Assembly: GCA_937918935.1 (NCBI GenBank)
Contig: CAKZSI010000015.1
Location: forward strand, 62,001 to 126,000
DNA from: an uncultured Chloroflexales bacterium
Lineage (GTDB): Bacteria; Chloroflexota; Chloroflexia; Chloroflexales; Chloroflexaceae
DNA length: 64,000 nt
Direction of reading: 5' to 3'
The notes beneath the pieces were generated by a model. The model was not told the DNA's origin, searched no databases, and was given only the letters and a program-made list of their open reading frames with translations. How positions within the stretch are numbered: the first letter of the stretch is position 1; each line of letters starts with the position of its first letter. Shown in pieces: positions 42,025-51,529 of this stretch. The translations under genes were made by a program, and so were the position numbers.

Positions 42025-42905
42025 ACGTAGCGCACCTGGTCGGGATCAACGAAGGGCCGCACCTCTGCGATCTGGTGCTGGTCAATCACACGGACCTGAT
42101 CCACGCTGCCAATCGGGATGTTCGGCGGGATGGAGGCCAGGTCGAAAGGCAGTTGAAGCGCCCCGGTCAGCCCGGCGGTGACCACGCTATCACCGGGCGC
42201 GAGTTCAAGATCGCGGGTGATCTGGCCGAGTTGCAGGCGGGAGCCACGCTGCCACTGGCCCTGCACGAGGCCCGCTTCGGCGCGGCCCCGGTGAATCACG
42301 CGACCGCTCACCTGGCTGGAAATATCGGTAATCAGCAGCACATCGGCAGTATGGGGACCGGTGGACTCAACGATGCCGATGAGCGCTGCGAGTGTGCCGG
42401 GCAACTGGCCAATCACCGCCATACCGGGCCGCACCCCCTCACGGCTGCCGCGGGCGATGGTGATCATGCGCCGGCCCGCATCGGGCGAGCGTACCGTCAC
42501 CTCGGCGCCGAGCAGCGTCCAGGGATGGGCCTGCTGGATCGCCAGTTGCTGGCGGAGGAAATGATTTTCAACCTGGGCCTGTTCAAGCCGCAGCAATTGA
42601 TTGCGTAATTCGCCGTTTTCACGCTCAAGGGCGGCAATGCGCGCCTCAAGGGCGGCGGCGCCCCGCGGCGCGCTGAAGAAGGCGCCGATGTCATCTCGCA
42701 GGCCCGTGAGCCGCTGGGCCACGGGGGCCGTCAGCGATTGCAGCATCTGGCGCGCGGGCGTGATCACCCCGAGCCTATCGAGCAACACCAGCATTCCCGC
42801 CAGTAAACACAGCCCAACTGCCAGGACAAAGGGGCGCAGCGATGCGGGCACGGGTGACCGCTCGCGGCGCAGCTTGATTGGACGATCGTCAAGAAAGTCG
42901 CGCAT
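41997..42905 (-). CDS. mreC: Rod shape-determining protein MreC
   Basis: A 302-residue bitopic protein. One membrane helix (about 27-47, FVLAVGLCLLAGMLVLLD) is followed by a coiled coil (about 80-115, AALEARIAALERENGELRNQ) and the beta-rich extracytoplasmic domain with SREGVRPGMAVIG and GDSVVTAGLTGALQLPFDLA, typical of MreC. It bridges MreB filaments to PBP2. It ends inside the mreD start region, so the two are coupled. Confidence 0.93.
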   Translation of the reverse strand: MRDFLDDRPIKLRRERSPVPASLRPFVLAVGLCLLAGMLVLLDRLGVITPARQMLQSLTAPVAQRLTGLRDDIGAFFSAPRGAAALEARIAALERENGELRNQLLRLEQAQVENHFLRQQLAIQQAHPWTLLGAEVTVRSPDAGRRMITIARGSREGVRPGMAVIGQLPGTLAALIGIVESTGPHTADVLLITDISSQVSGRVIHRGRAEAGLVQGQWQRGSRLQLGQITRDLELAPGDSVVTAGLTGALQLPFDLASIPPNIPIGSVDQVRVIDQHQIAEVRPFVDPDQVRYVWVIISQDD

Positions 42906-42969
42906 ACACGTGGAGGTCTTTTCCTGGGAAGGCGGCGCCCTCGCAAACCCTCGCCTTCGGCAGGGGCGT

Positions 42970-42988
42970 GGGGAAAGCGGGTTTCCCC
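42970..42988. repeat. GGGGAAAGCGGGTTTCCCC palindromic repeat copy
   Basis: Variant copy of the dispersed palindrome, between mreB and mreC, ending 3 bp before the mreB stop codon position. Confidence 0.7.
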
Positions 42989-42991
42989 ACC

Positions 42992-44074
<1,083 letters not shown>

Positions 44075-44107
44075 AGAACTTCTCCGGCGGCGCTCCGATG
44101 CTTCAGC

Positions 44108-44146
44108 CCAACATAACAACCGCATTATAGCACGAGCGCAACCAGC
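44108..44146 (-). promoter_or_regulatory. 39-bp promoter module upstream of mreB, proximal copy
   Basis: On the minus strand it contains TG-C-TATAAT (44124-44132), a perfect extended -10, about 50 bp upstream of the GTG start. It matches the distal module at 38 of 39 positions. Confidence 0.7.
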
Positions 44147-44182
44147 TAAGAAGTGGGCAACGGCAATCGCGCGTAGCAATGG

Positions 44183-44221
44183 CCAACATAACAACCGCGT
44201 TATAGCACGAGCGCAACCAGC
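44183..44221 (-). promoter_or_regulatory. 39-bp promoter module upstream of mreB, distal copy
   Basis: The same module, offset by 75 bp, with TG-C-TATAAC (44199-44207) as the extended -10. The single difference from the proximal copy falls inside the -10 hexamer and should weaken it. Confidence 0.65.
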
Positions 44222-44437
44222 CTCCCGCGCCGGCTAGAGGGGCCTGGGGGCCGCGCTCTCCGAATAAGCAAACGGCCCGCCCAACCAGGCCAGTCTCACC
44301 AGACGCTTCCCACCGGAAGGTGCGGCAGGGGTGTCACAGGAAGGACCTGCCCTCCCTGAACTCACCCTGTGCACGGCTGCACGCACGGCTTGCAAGCAAT
44401 GAGTGGCCCCCACAATGATACGCACCTGATAGCCGAT

Positions 44438-44466
44438 TTGACTTTTACCCTGCCTTATGAGACAAT
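44438..44466 (+). promoter_or_regulatory. Candidate promoter of the chelatase-S1 unit
   Basis: TTGACT (44438-44443), 17 bp, GACAAT (44461-44466) preceded by TGA. It lies 158 bp upstream of the chelatase start in an otherwise gene-free 400-bp gap (44222-44623). Confidence 0.45.
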
Positions 44467-44623
44467 ACGCTTCGTCGCCGACCTGGGGCGTCGCGTCGTG
44501 ACGTGCGGGTAGTCAAGTGTCTGGTCAATTCGTTCAGTCACCTCGTGGCTTGGCTCATACTGCATACGAGAGCGTCGTCGCTAGAGCTTCTGGCTCGCCC
44601 CGGGCTGGAAGATTTTTATTGCC

Positions 44624-46705
44624 GTGACAGTTTCCTCCCAACGTCCAATCTACCCATTCACCGCGATTGTTGGCCAGGAGCGGCTCAAGCGCGCGCTGAT
44701 TCTTAACGCGATCAATTCGCGTGTTGGCGGCGTGCTGATCCGCGGCGAGAAAGGCACCGCCAAGTCCACCGCGGTTCGGGCGCTGGCGCGACTGCTTCCC
44801 CCCATCACGGTGGTAGAGGGTTGCCCCTACTCCTGCCCGCCCGACCGTCCGGTTGGGCTGTGCCAGGTCTGCCAGGGCCTTGCCGCCACGGGCGAGTCGT
44901 TGCCGGTGATGATGCGCCCGACGCGCCTGGTTGAACTGCCGGTCTCGGCGTCGGAAGACCGCGTGGTTGGCGCGCTAGATCTGGAACACGCCATTACCGA
45001 AGGGCAGCGGCGCTTCGAGCCGGGCCTGCTGGCACAGGTGAACCGTGGGCTGCTCTACGTGGATGAGGTGAATCTGCTCGATGATCATCTGGTCGATCTG
45101 CTGCTTGACGCTGCCGCAATGGGTGTCAACACGGTTGAACGTGAAGGGGTGAGCATTTCGCATCCCGCTCGCTTTATTCTCGTGGGTACGATGAACCCCG
45201 AGGAGGGTGAGTTGCGCCCCCAGTTGCTCGATCGCTTCGGCCTTGCAGTGGAAGTAACCGGGCTGACCGATGTCGCCTCCCGCGTGGCGGTGATCGAGCG
45301 GCGCATGGCCTATGAAGCCGACCCGCAGGGCTTCATCGCCCAGTGGCAGCGAGAAGAGGAAGAACTGGCTGCCCAGGTGGTGGCGGCCCGCGAGGTGTTG
45401 CCTGCCGTGCAGATCGACCGCAGCGATATGGCCGCGGTTGCCAGTCTGTGTCTGGAGCTGGGCGTAGACGGCCATCGCGCCGATCTGACCATTCTCGAGA
45501 CTGCACGCACCCACGCCGCATGGCGCGGCCGCACCTGGGTGACGGTGGAAGACATCCGCATCGCTGCTGAACTGGCGCTCCCCCACCGGATGCGCCGGCA
45601 GCCGTTCTCGGAGATCCAGCTCGATGAACAGCGCATCAGCCAGATCCTCGAGCGGAGCGGCAATGCCGCGAACGGCAACGCCGCTGATGAGCAAAAAAAA
45701 AAGGCTGAAGGCGGCGAACCGGTTGACTGCGGTGAGAGCGGCGATAATCCCGGCCAGGGAAATGTCGCCGTCGCTCCGGTGGGCAGCGCCGCCGGGGCCG
45801 ATGTGAACCCGTCCGCTGCACAGGCTGGCGGTGGCAGGCTGTACGAAGCCGCCACGCTCTTTCGCGCTCGCCGACTCGAAGGGGCCAGCGACAGACAGAT
45901 GCGGAGGTCGGCGGGGAAACGCTCACGCACCCGCACCACCCGCAAGCAGGGACGCTACATCAAGAGCCGACGTGTCGATCGGGTCACCGACCTGGCCCTC
46001 GACGCCACCCTGCGTGAGGCTGCCGTCTACCAGCGCAAACGCCGCGATGAGTTGAGCCACACCATCGCTTTGCCCCACCAACGCCGGCCCAGGCTGCTCA
46101 TCCGCAAAGCCGATCTGCGCCAGAAGATGCGGGTGCGCCGGACGCGCAACGCCGTCTGTTTTGTGGTGGACGCCAGTTGGAGTATGGCCGCCGAGGAACG
46201 GATGCAGGCTACCAAGGCCGCCGTGCTATCCCTGCTGCGCGATGCCTATCAGCGCCGTGACCGGGTCGGGTTGGTCAGCTTCCAGCGCGATTACGCCCGG
46301 GTGTTGCTGCCGCTTACCAACAGCGTGGAACTGGCCCAGAAACGCCTGCAAACCATGCCCACCGGCGGCAAGACCCCCCTGGCCCGGGGGATGCTGACCG
46401 CCTTTGAACTGCTGGAGCGCGCGCGGCGCCAGGATGAAGAGATCCTCCCGCTGATGGTGCTGCTCACCGATGGGCAGGCCAATGTCGCCATCGGCAACTT
46501 GCCGCCGCAGCAGGAGGCCTATCAGATTGCCACTATGATCGCCGCCCACGCGATCCGCGCCATTGTCATTGATACCGAGCACCCCAATTTCGAGCGTGGT
46601 CTCTCGCGACGGCTCGCCGAACATCTGAAGGGCGCCTACTACCGGTTAGAAGATCTGCGCGATGGAGGGCTGGTGCAGGCCATTCGCCGCCAGATGCAGT
46701 TGTAA
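44624..46705 (+). CDS. Fused magnesium/cobalt chelatase subunit (ChlI-like AAA+ plus VWA ChlD type)
   Basis: A 693-residue protein. The N-terminal AAA+ domain (about 8-355) has FTAIVGQERLKRALILNAIN, Walker A RGEKGTAKST, an inserted CPYSCPPDRP...CQVCQG loop with four cysteines, Walker B LLYVDEVNLLDD and the helical LPHRMRRQPFSEIQLDE. A low-complexity acidic and basic linker (about 356-500) leads to a VWA domain with MIDAS motif DASWSM (about 513) and LLTDGQAN. This is the ChlD-type medium subunit used by Mg-chelatases or CobN-type cobaltochelatases. It starts at GTG 44624. Codons 357-360 lie on an A10 tract that may programme a frameshift. It is not the large CobN/BchH subunit, which is absent here. 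Confidence 0.9.
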   Translation: MTVSSQRPIYPFTAIVGQERLKRALILNAINSRVGGVLIRGEKGTAKSTAVRALARLLPPITVVEGCPYSCPPDRPVGLCQVCQGLAATGESLPVMMRPTRLVELPVSASEDRVVGALDLEHAITEGQRRFEPGLLAQVNRGLLYVDEVNLLDDHLVDLLLDAAAMGVNTVEREGVSISHPARFILVGTMNPEEGELRPQLLDRFGLAVEVTGLTDVASRVAVIERRMAYEADPQGFIAQWQREEEELAAQVVAAREVLPAVQIDRSDMAAVASLCLELGVDGHRADLTILETARTHAAWRGRTWVTVEDIRIAAELALPHRMRRQPFSEIQLDEQRISQILERSGNAANGNAADEQKKKAEGGEPVDCGESGDNPGQGNVAVAPVGSAAGADVNPSAAQAGGGRLYEAATLFRARRLEGASDRQMRRSAGKRSRTRTTRKQGRYIKSRRVDRVTDLALDATLREAAVYQRKRRDELSHTIALPHQRRPRLLIRKADLRQKMRVRRTRNAVCFVVDASWSMAAEERMQATKAAVLSLLRDAYQRRDRVGLVSFQRDYARVLLPLTNSVELAQKRLQTMPTGGKTPLARGMLTAFELLERARRQDEEILPLMVLLTDGQANVAIGNLPPQQEAYQIATMIAAHAIRAIVIDTEHPNFERGLSRRLAEHLKGAYYRLEDLRDGGLVQAIRRQMQL
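45693..45708 (+). other. Candidate programmed frameshift/slippage site (A10 then TGA in the -1 frame)
   Basis: Ten A (45693-45702) read in frame as CAA-AAA-AAA-AAG. A -1 slip on A-AAA-AAG gives GGC and then TGA at 45706-45708, ending a 361-residue ChlI-like product right after the AAA+ helical domain. GGCGGCGA (45710-45717) can pair with TCGCCGTC (45765-45772), placing a stem 6 nt after the slip codon. Confidence 0.65.
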
Positions 46706-46737
46706 AATGGTTCCATACACCAGGAGGAAGGGAGCAG

Positions 46738-48438
46738 ATGACCGATCAGGTACGTAGGGAAGAGTCCGCCGAGAGCGAGCTGCAACACCCGCTGCTCGAC
46801 GCAGGGGACGCTCCGGCCGCTCAGAGCGAGGCTGCCACGCCGGAGCAGACGGCCGGGGCCGCCGCGCAGCCTACCCCTGAGACCAAGGCCGGGGCGCCTG
46901 AGGCGGTGATGGTCGAGCCATCGGCAACAACACCGGCTACTGCGGAGACAACGGCGACGCCCGTTACCCCGGCGATGCCGGCGGAAGATGTCACCGTGAT
47001 TGCCGGGTCGTCTGGCGAGGGCGATACGGAACTGGCGACGGCAACTTCTCCGGATGGGGTGGCGGCTGCGACGTCCCTGGAGAGCGCAGCAGAACAGGGT
47101 GCAGTCATCTCGGCTGAAACGTCTCCGCAGGATGGGGGGGATGCGGGTTCGGCAGCGGCAGACGCTCCGGCGCCCGCGGCAGTGGCGGGCGCGAGTTTCG
47201 TGCCCGTGGCTGAGCAAGGAACGCGCCCGCGCAAGCTGAAGGATCTTCAGCCCGGCATGGAACTGGAAGGCCGGGTGACGTCGATCGCCCTCTATGGCAT
47301 CTTTGTGGATATCGGCGTCGGACGCGACGGGCTGGTGCACATCTCCGAGATGAGTGATACGCGGATTGATACACCCTCGGATCTGGTGCAGATCGGCGAT
47401 ACCGTCAGGGTTCGGGTGAAGAGCGTTGATCTCGATGCCAAGCGCATCAGCCTGACCATGCGCACCGGCGCGGACGAGAAGGGCGAGGGGTCCCGCGGCG
47501 GACGCGGACGCCCCAGGCGCGCCGAGGTTGACAGAGAGCGCCTCGCCTCGCTCAAGGTCGGCGATGTGGTTGAAGGGGTTATTACCGGCTATGCTCCCTT
47601 TGGCGCCTTCGCCGATATTGGCGTGGGCAAAGATGGCCTGATCCACGTCAGCGAACTGGCCGAGGGCCGGGTCGAAAAGCCCGAGGACGCGGTTAAGGTA
47701 GGAGACCGCCTGCAGTTCAAGGTGCTTGAAGTCGACCCCGAAGGCGCTCGCATCAGTCTCAGCCTGCGCCGCGCCCAGCGTACCCAGAAAATGCAGGGCC
47801 TGGAGGTTGGCCAGATCCTCGAGGGTACGGTGAGCGGGATCGCTCCCTTCGGCGCCTTTGTTGACATCGGTGTCGGGCGCGATGGACTGGTGCATATCTC
47901 CGCCCTTTCCAACACGCGCGTAAACCGGGTGGAAGACGTAGTCAAGGTTGGCGACAAGGTCAAGGTCAAGGTGCTCGAGGTCGACCCGCAGAGCAAGCGC
48001 ATCAGTCTGACCATGCGGCTGGAGGAGGCGCCGCTCCCGGCTGAAGTCGAGACGGAGGAAGCGCCGCCCAGGACGCAGCCCGCCGCGCCGCGACCTCCGG
48101 CGCCCCCGGCGGCGGCCGCACGCTTTGCTTCGGCCGCCGAGGCCCGCGCCGGTCGCGATCGCGACCGCGAGCGCCGCGAGCGCCGCGAGCGGGAACGGCG
48201 CAATGCTGCGACCCAGCCGGAAACCTACGCCTCCGAGGATTTTGAAGAAGAGTTCGTCGGTGACGCCACCCTGGAAGATCTGTTGACCAAGTTTGGCAGT
48301 CCGTCTACCGCGCGACGTGAACGGCGGGGCAGCCGGCGTGACGACGATTTTGAAGACGAGAGCGTCGAGGAACGTCACGAGCGCCGGCAGCGCGATGCCA
48401 TCCGACGCACGTTGCAGCAGGTCGGGCGCGACGAGTAG
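46738..48438 (+). CDS. S1 RNA-binding domain protein (S1-like, three S1 domains)
   Basis: A 566-residue protein. The first 155 residues are low-complexity and acidic (Ala, Thr, Pro, Glu). Three S1 domains follow at about 170-243, 277-347 and 357-427, each with a variant of YGIFVDIGVGRDGLVHIS and ending in RISLTMR or RISLSLR. The C-terminal 130 residues are Arg/Glu-rich and probably disordered. Canonical ribosomal S1 has four to six domains; three with long tails are typical of S1-like proteins in Chloroflexota and Actinobacteria-like groups. A role in mRNA binding at the ribosome is inferred. It lies 32 bp after the chelatase gene with GGAGGAAG-type sequence before ATG 46738. Confidence 0.88.
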   Translation: MTDQVRREESAESELQHPLLDAGDAPAAQSEAATPEQTAGAAAQPTPETKAGAPEAVMVEPSATTPATAETTATPVTPAMPAEDVTVIAGSSGEGDTELATATSPDGVAAATSLESAAEQGAVISAETSPQDGGDAGSAAADAPAPAAVAGASFVPVAEQGTRPRKLKDLQPGMELEGRVTSIALYGIFVDIGVGRDGLVHISEMSDTRIDTPSDLVQIGDTVRVRVKSVDLDAKRISLTMRTGADEKGEGSRGGRGRPRRAEVDRERLASLKVGDVVEGVITGYAPFGAFADIGVGKDGLIHVSELAEGRVEKPEDAVKVGDRLQFKVLEVDPEGARISLSLRRAQRTQKMQGLEVGQILEGTVSGIAPFGAFVDIGVGRDGLVHISALSNTRVNRVEDVVKVGDKVKVKVLEVDPQSKRISLTMRLEEAPLPAEVETEEAPPRTQPAAPRPPAPPAAAARFASAAEARAGRDRDRERRERRERERRNAATQPETYASEDFEEEFVGDATLEDLLTKFGSPSTARRERRGSRRDDDFEDESVEERHERRQRDAIRRTLQQVGRDE

Positions 48439-48497
48439 CGATGACACGCCTCAAGCGCGTAGCACGGCCCGCGCAGGCCGTTGCTACGCGTTGCCAT

Positions 48498-48527
48498 TTG
48501 ACACTGCTTCAACCCGACGGGTATAAT
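48498..48527 (+). promoter_or_regulatory. Strong sigma70-type promoter of rpmH-rnpA-yidC-jag
   Basis: Perfect TTGACA (48498-48503) and TATAAT (48522-48527) with an 18-bp spacer, the best consensus promoter in the window. The rpmH start lies about 165 bp downstream, with one palindromic repeat in the leader. Confidence 0.85.
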
Positions 48528-48652
48528 AAGCGGAGTTTGCTCGAATTATGTAAGAAGGACACGCAGAGGATGCGTCCTTCCGAAAACCTCTTTCCCCTGC
48601 CGAGATGAAGCGTCGTTGCAGAAGCGCAGTTCCGCCCTTCCCGCAGGGGTAT

Positions 48653-48671
48653 GGGGAAACCTGGTTTCCCC
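48653..48671. repeat. GGGGAAACCTGGTTTCCCC perfect palindrome
   Basis: Full 19-bp perfect copy in the transcribed leader of rpmH, ending 29 bp before the start codon and so probably folding in the mRNA. Confidence 0.85.
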
Positions 48672-48700
48672 GGTTTCCATTACTATTCAGGAGCTAACCA

Positions 48701-48877
48701 ATGCCAAAGCGTACATGGCAGCCGAAACGCATTCCGCGCCGGCGTAAACACGGCTTCCTGGCCCGTATGAAGACCAAAGATGGGCGCGCCGTGCTTCGCC
48801 GCCGGCGCATCAAGGGCCGCTGGAAGTTGACGGTGAGTGATGAGCGGCGCCACGGGGCGCGCCGTGGGCATCGCTAG
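48701..48877 (+). CDS. rpmH: 50S ribosomal protein L34
   Basis: A 58-residue, very basic protein. It reads [20 protein letters not shown], then [20 protein letters not shown], the invariant L34 pattern of T-x-Q-P with K-R before and H-G-F-x-x-R-M after. The tail (about 46-58, [13 protein letters not shown]) is longer than in most bacteria. AGGAG lies 7 nt before ATG 48701. L34 is part of the large subunit near the exit tunnel. It heads the conserved rpmH-rnpA-yidC-jag string. Confidence 0.97.
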   Translation: MPKRTWQPKRIPRRRKHGFLARMKTKDGRAVLRRRRIKGRWKLTVSDERRHGARRGHR

Positions 48878-49266
48878 GGCGAGTTGGAGATTGCCGATCG
48901 TTGCGTTTCGATCTTCGTGGTCTGTGAACCAGATGTTTCCGCCACTACCTGCCCCCAATCCTCCCCTGCCGGGGGATGGCGCGCGCGGCTCCTCCCCCCG
49001 GCGGGGAGATGCTCGGAGAGGGCGGACAGGCACCGAAACGCGCTTCACAGACTCCTTCGATTGGGCGCGGCGCATTCAGATAGGGTGGGCACGGCACCGG
49101 CGCCCGAAGAGGTCGCCTGCAAGGGCGCCAGGGTTGAGGCGGGGGTTCTGATCAGCGGGCAATGTCGCGTTGGTGTGTATCTGACGTCCCTCGCCGGTTT
49201 CCGCCCCACTGCGATGTCTCTGCTTCACGAGAAGGAAGGCATCGTTCGCCAGGGTGGGCAGGCACA
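48878..49266. repeat. rpmH-rnpA spacer with AGGAGTCTGT repeat, copy 2
   Basis: The 389-bp gap is unusually long for the rpmH-rnpA junction. At about 48945-49065 it holds, in minus orientation, AGGAGTCTGTGAAGCGCG, then TTTCGGTGCCTGTCCGCC, and a CCCCGCCGGGGGG hairpin, the same family as at 9795-9896 and 56523-56640. No coding frame has support. Confidence 0.6.
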
Positions 49267-49674
49267 ATGAAGCGCGTGTATCGGCTGCGCCGTCCGGATC
49301 AGTTCCGGCGCGTCAGGCGCGAAGGCCGAACGTACACTTCGCCACACCTGACGCTGAACGTTGCGGCCGGCCGTCGCCAGCGCACCCGCTGCGGCTTTGT
49401 GGTCAGCAAGCAGTTTGGCGCGGCAGTGCGTCGCAATCGGGCCAGGCGTCGGGTGCGTGAGGCGGTGCGCCTCGTACTGCCCTCTATCGTTCCGGGGTAT
49501 GATCTCGTCTTCGTCGTTCGAGGCGCCGGGGTGCTGACACTGCCCTTCTCGTCGCTCCAGGGCGAAATTGAACAGTTGCTGCGCCGGGCGCACCTCTGGT
49601 CCGAAACCGCTGGCGCACCTGCTCCTCAGGTTGTTTCACCGGGGGAGGGAATGAATCCCGATCCCGCACCATAA
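49267..49674 (+). CDS. rnpA: Ribonuclease P protein component
   Basis: A 135-residue basic protein, the protein subunit of RNase P, which matures tRNA 5' ends. It opens MKRVYRLRRPDQFRRVRREG, then VVSKQFGAAVRRNRARRRVR (about 46-66, the RNR motif R-N-R-x-R-R-x-R-E), and YDLVFVVRGAGVLTLPF near 85. I chose ATG 49267, where homology begins. It precedes yidC by 12 bp. The last 20 residues are Pro-rich and not conserved. Confidence 0.94.
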   Translation: MKRVYRLRRPDQFRRVRREGRTYTSPHLTLNVAAGRRQRTRCGFVVSKQFGAAVRRNRARRRVREAVRLVLPSIVPGYDLVFVVRGAGVLTLPFSSLQGEIEQLLRRAHLWSETAGAPAPQVVSPGEGMNPDPAP

Positions 49675-49686
49675 AGGATTGCACGT

Positions 49687-50685
49687 ATGGGTGCCATCTG
49701 GTCCTCGTTCGTTGGCTTTCTTGAACTGGCCCTGATCTGGTTCTCGTCCATCACGGGCAATGTCGCCCTGGGCATTGTACTTTTCACCATCGCGGCGCGC
49801 CTGGTGATCCTGCCGCTGACGCTCACTTCCATTCGTTCGAGTCGGCGCATGCAGGAACTGCAACCGATGATTAAAGAGTTGCAGCGCAAGTATGGCAAGG
49901 ACCCTCAGAAACTCAACGAAGAGACCCTCAAGCTCTACAGGGAATACAAGATTAACCCCCTCGGCGGATGTCTGCCCCTGTTGCTGCAATTGCCGATCTT
50001 CTTCGGCGTTTACCAGGCGGTCTACCACCTCTTCGGCGGTGAGGCTGGCCGCCAGTTCCTCAGTGAGCGGGCCGCGGCCCGCCTCGCCGACCCGGCAATC
50101 GCCGAGATCTTTTCCCAGAAGCTCTTCGGGGTGATCGAGGTCGGCGCTGTGACCTTCGGACCGAACGGTTTTGCTGGCATTGCCTACGTGGTGTTGCCGG
50201 TGCTGTCGATCTTGCTGCAACTGGTGCAGACGCTGATGGCCACCCCGCGGGTCCAGGATCCGCAACAGAAGGCCATGACCCAGATGATGATGTTCATGCC
50301 CCTGGTGTTTGGCTATATCGCCTTCACCTTCCCGCAGGGGGCGGTGCTCTACTGGGTGGTAAGCAGCGTGGTGGGCATCGTGCAGCAGTACTTCACGTCG
50401 GGCTGGGGCTCGCTCGCCAACTACCTGAAGTTCCTGCCGCCGGATGGCAAGCCGTCAACGCTGACGCCCACGCTGGCCCCGGCAGCGGTGAGCGCCGAGG
50501 CGTCCAGTGTGGCGGCGCCGCGCGCCGATTTCTGGAGCGTGATGCGCCCGCTGACTGAGGCGACCGAAGCGCCCCCTGAGACGCCTGCACCTGAACCGGA
50601 GCGCCCCGATGCCAATGAAGCGCCTCCCGTGGAACGCCAGCCTGCACCGGTCACCAATCCGCGGAAGCCGCGCCGGCGCAAATGA
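49687..50685 (+). CDS. yidC: Membrane protein insertase YidC/Oxa1
   Basis: A 332-residue insertase of the short Gram-positive-like type without the large periplasmic domain. Helices are at about 15-40, 97-118 (LLLQLPIFFGVYQAVYHLFG), 160-185 and 205-235. MKELQRKYGKDPQKLNEETL-type cytoplasmic hairpin and NPLGGCLPLLLQ are diagnostic, and the hydrophilic groove Arg lies in IAARLVILPLTL. The C-terminal 90 residues are Pro/Ala-rich and end in basic PRKPRRRK, suited to ribosome contact. It inserts membrane proteins with or without Sec. AGGA lies 8 nt before the start. Confidence 0.93.
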   Translation: MGAIWSSFVGFLELALIWFSSITGNVALGIVLFTIAARLVILPLTLTSIRSSRRMQELQPMIKELQRKYGKDPQKLNEETLKLYREYKINPLGGCLPLLLQLPIFFGVYQAVYHLFGGEAGRQFLSERAAARLADPAIAEIFSQKLFGVIEVGAVTFGPNGFAGIAYVVLPVLSILLQLVQTLMATPRVQDPQQKAMTQMMMFMPLVFGYIAFTFPQGAVLYWVVSSVVGIVQQYFTSGWGSLANYLKFLPPDGKPSTLTPTLAPAAVSAEASSVAAPRADFWSVMRPLTEATEAPPETPAPEPERPDANEAPPVERQPAPVTNPRKPRRRK

Positions 50686-50822
50686 GCGCATACGCATAAC
50701 GGGTCAGGAACGGGGATTCTGGTGGATGCCGGGGGAGGGGCGTGAGAAGCGCAATCCTCCCCGTAACGATCCGTCCATCATAACCAGGTTGTCAGGTCGC
50801 TGGCCTGCACACGAGGAGCACT

Positions 50823-51518
50823 ATGAAGAGCATCGAGATCAGCGCGCGCACCGTCGCCGAGGCTGTCGAGTTGGCCCTGGCCCAGCTCGGTAAGGATCGC
50901 GATGAGGTCGCGATCGCGGTGCTGGACGCGGGCGAGTCGGGCGATGAGGCCCTGGTGCGTGTGACCGTGGTTGACGACGACGAAGAGACGTCGCCCGCCC
51001 CGGTCACCACCGCCGCGGCTTCTGGTGGAACTGAGGTGCAGGAGATTGCGCGCACCATTCTCGAGGACTTGCTGGAGCGCATGGATATCCATGCCTATGT
51101 CACGCCGGTGGTTACCCGCGTCCCCGGCCAGAAGGGTGATGTCGAGGAGACGATCACCCTTCACGTCGAGGGCGCCGATGAGGAGGCCATGGGGTTGCTG
51201 ATTGGCCGGCGCGGCGACACCTTGCGCTCGCTCCAGTTCCTGCTCAACCTCCTGGTGAGCCGGCGAGTTCAGAAGTGGCCGCAGATCGTGGTTGATGTGG
51301 GCAATTATCGCCAGCGCCGCCAGGAGTCGCTGGAGGGCCTCGCTCGCCGTATGGCCGAGCGCGTGCGCCAGACCGGTCGCCCGATTATGCTCGAGCCGAT
51401 GGCGGCCTACGAGCGGCGCATCGTCCACCTGGCGCTGCGCGACGACAAGACGATCTATACCGAGAGCACCGGCGAGGGCGAAAATCGCAAGATTGTGATC
51501 TATCCCGCAAAACAGTGA
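50823..51518 (+). CDS. jag: RNA-binding protein Jag/KhpB (Jag_N, KH and R3H domains)
   Basis: A 231-residue protein. Jag_N is at 1-52 (KSIEISARTVAEAVELALAQ), an acidic linker follows, KH-II spans about 78-150 (GLLIGRRGDTLRSLQFLLNL) and R3H about 155-222 (RRQESLEGLARRMAERVRQT, then LEPMAAYERRIVHLALRDD). KhpB/Jag pairs with KhpA in many bacteria and affects cell elongation and mRNA control. It is 137 bp after yidC, in the conserved order. ATG 50823 follows a GAGGAG-type sequence. Confidence 0.93.
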   Translation: MKSIEISARTVAEAVELALAQLGKDRDEVAIAVLDAGESGDEALVRVTVVDDDEETSPAPVTTAAASGGTEVQEIARTILEDLLERMDIHAYVTPVVTRVPGQKGDVEETITLHVEGADEEAMGLLIGRRGDTLRSLQFLLNLLVSRRVQKWPQIVVDVGNYRQRRQESLEGLARRMAERVRQTGRPIMLEPMAAYERRIVHLALRDDKTIYTESTGEGENRKIVIYPAKQ

Positions 51519-51529
51519 GTCTCTGACCT

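Noticed and set aside
44624-46705. Dedicated bacteriochlorophyll BchD assignment
   Set aside because: The I+D fusion with an AAA+ domain that could be made alone is typical of cobaltochelatase partners. The metal cannot be decided from this window, so no bch symbol was given.
48439-48700. Replication origin near rpmH
   Set aside because: No dnaA or dnaN gene and no cluster of TTATCCACA-type boxes in the gap. rpmH-rnpA-yidC-jag alone does not prove oriC.
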